A DNA stretch of 14,762 bases from JBDKGH01 sp039798265 (GTDB taxonomy: Bacteria > Bacteroidota > Bacteroidia > Flavobacteriales_D > Sanyastnellaceae). The DNA is taken from NCBI GenBank assembly GCA_039798265.1, contig JBDKGH010000137.1, positions 1-14,762 of the forward strand, written 5' to 3'. Position numbers and translations under genes: made by a program. Shown in pieces: positions 13,812 to 14,762 of the stretch. The stretch's first letter is position 1, and the number at the start of each line of letters is the position of its first letter. The notes under the pieces are model-generated. The model saw only the letters and a program-made list of their open reading frames with translations, was not told where the DNA came from and did no database searches.

Positions 13812-14762
13812 CTATCTAAAGACCGTTATGGTACCCGAATACTCTTTGAAATCATTGTCGAAGACAGATTTCAACTTCACACGGTAAACGTAAACTTGAT
13901 CATTGACATAGTAGTCACCATTCTGATGTGAACCATCCCAAGGCTGGTTGATATCGTTGGTTTGGAATACTACTTCACCCCAACGATTGAAGATATACAT
14001 TTCATAACTGTCAGGATCGATGGCATTGCCTTGCGGAATAAACACGTCGTTTAGTCCATCATCATTTGGCGTAAATGAATTGGGGAAATACCAGGTAAAT
14101 GGTTCTTTTTCAAAAACGGCAATGATTGTATCTGCGCTAAAGAAGGTGATGTTCACTTCTTCGCTTGCACTATTGGGAGAAATGACATTGCCTTGAGTAG
14201 AACGGTATTCTACAAAGTTCCAAAACTCATCGGGGAATGCTTTAAACGGAGTGGCCACTTCACCTTCTATGGTTCGTTCTTCGTACACATCGGTGCTCCA
14301 ATTGTTGCCATACACCACTCGGCCTGAATAGGCAGGTTCTACCATTATGGTAACATCGTGGTGAGGAATAATAGTGTAAACCGCTACCAAGGTATCATCT
14401 TCCATAAAATGAAGGGTTACATTGGTGGAGAACTCATCCGGTGTAAGGACGTGATGATTCAATTCCCAGTGATCAAACACACTCCAAAGGTCTGTAGGAT
14501 TGGTAATGAAAGTATAATCTAAGTCGGCTTCCAATTGATCAGTAAAAGGAAGTGGATCCAATACTGTGGCGTTCATTTGAACCGTTCCTGCGCCAGCGGG
14601 TTCTACCATTACGGTCAATTGAGCATTGGGAGTAAAATCAAAAACAGCTATAATGGTGTCTGGCACGCAAGGCTGAAGTGTAATTGTTGTGGCTGCATCA
14701 TCCGGATCAATGATGGCATGATTAGTTTCCCAGTGATTGAAGGTAAACCACTCATTGGCCAC
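13812..14762 (-). CDS. T9SS type-B cell-surface protein with CHU_C gliding-motility C-terminal domain (5' end cut by window)
   Basis: The visible 316 residues are the C-terminal part; the frame stays open to the right edge, and the GTG there is not a real start. Residues 226-316 are the gliding-motility-associated C-terminal (CHU_C) domain: FPNSFTPNDDGLNDVFIPQG, YEMYIFNRWGEVVFQT, PWDGSHQNGDYY, VYVYRVKLKS and the terminal YSGTITVFR. This is the T9SS type-B sorting signal, which directs proteins across the outer membrane to the surface. Before it are copies of a beta repeat of 88 residues: FDHWELNHHVLTPDE...DTLVAVY...VTIMVEPAYSG, matching the bacterial listeria-internalin-type B-repeat look. 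It is probably a large surface or released protein; binding target unknown. It is convergent with the glycan operon and shares its terminator. Confidence 0.92.
   Translation of the reverse strand: MANEWFTFNHWETNHAIIDPDDAATTITLQPCVPDTIIAVFDFTPNAQLTVMVEPAGAGTVQMNATVLDPLPFTDQLEADLDYTFITNPTDLWSVFDHWELNHHVLTPDEFSTNVTLHFMEDDTLVAVYTIIPHHDVTIMVEPAYSGRVVYGNNWSTDVYEERTIEGEVATPFKAFPDEFWNFVEYRSTQGNVISPNSASEEVNITFFSADTIIAVFEKEPFTWYFPNSFTPNDDGLNDVFIPQGNAIDPDSYEMYIFNRWGEVVFQTNDINQPWDGSHQNGDYYVNDQVYVYRVKLKSVFDNDFKEYSGTITVFR
14112..14762 (-). repeat. 88-residue tandem protein repeats in the CHU_C protein
   Basis: The phrase DT(I/L)(I/V)AV(F/Y) occurs at residues 35, 123 and 211 of the visible protein, exactly 88 residues apart. 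Each copy has a preceding W.(T/V)F(N/D)HWE.N or NFVEYRSTQ stretch and a following VMVEPAxxGxV start of the next unit. More copies probably lie beyond the window edge. Confidence 0.85.

Overview
The window reads as a chromosomal segment of a Bacteroidota bacterium, most like the Flavobacteriales and relatives. The evidence is: type IX secretion (T9SS) sorting domains of both the Por-secretion type and the gliding-motility C-terminal (CHU_C) type; SprB-like adhesin repeats; a long six-domain ribosomal protein S1 with an acidic N-terminal extension; promoters of the Bacteroidota TTTG / TAnnTTTG kind; and almost no use of Shine-Dalgarno sequences. I cannot name a genus.

Layout. (1) 1-1368, +: a B12-binding radical SAM protein of the BchE-like class, cut by the left edge. 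(2) 1432-3615, +: rpsA with its own promoter, a roughly 130-nt structured leader and a strong intrinsic terminator. (3) 3725-7867, +: a large secreted M43 (pappalysin-like) zinc metalloprotease with a PKD domain, six SprB repeats, a tandem C-terminal module and a T9SS sorting tail. (4) 7953-9116, -: a secreted protein of unknown role with two Cys-Asn-Pro motifs and a dockerin/EF-hand-like calcium-binding tail. (5) 9182-9976, -: a probable two-gene toxin-antitoxin-like module, DUF4160 followed by a DUF2442-HTH fusion, with a clear promoter and an internal palindrome that could be its operator. (6) 10193-13777, +: a tightly overlapping four-gene operon (SGNH hydrolase, GT4-type glycosyltransferase, FkbM-type methyltransferase-like protein, WecB-type UDP-GlcNAc 2-epimerase) that looks like part of a surface glycan locus. 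(7) 13812-14762, -: the C-terminal part of a T9SS type-B protein with 88-residue repeats, cut by the right edge.

How they fit together. Three genes make exported proteins. Two of these carry T9SS signals, and the glycan operon may build or decorate a surface polysaccharide. T9SS cargo in Bacteroidota is often anchored to surface lipopolysaccharide, so a link is possible, but it is only inferred from proximity. The glycan operon is visibly more A/T-rich than rpsA, uses two TTG starts, and contains proteins with altered signature residues (FkbM-like and GT4), which fits a variable accessory locus.

Most worth a second look: the DUF4160 / DUF2442-HTH module with its promoter-embedded operator, the structured rpsA leader, the FkbM-like protein that lacks its usual acidic residues, the BchE-like radical SAM enzyme, and a minus-strand terminator at 10021-10049 with no gene assigned to it. 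No tRNA, rRNA, CRISPR array, insertion sequence or attachment site was seen.
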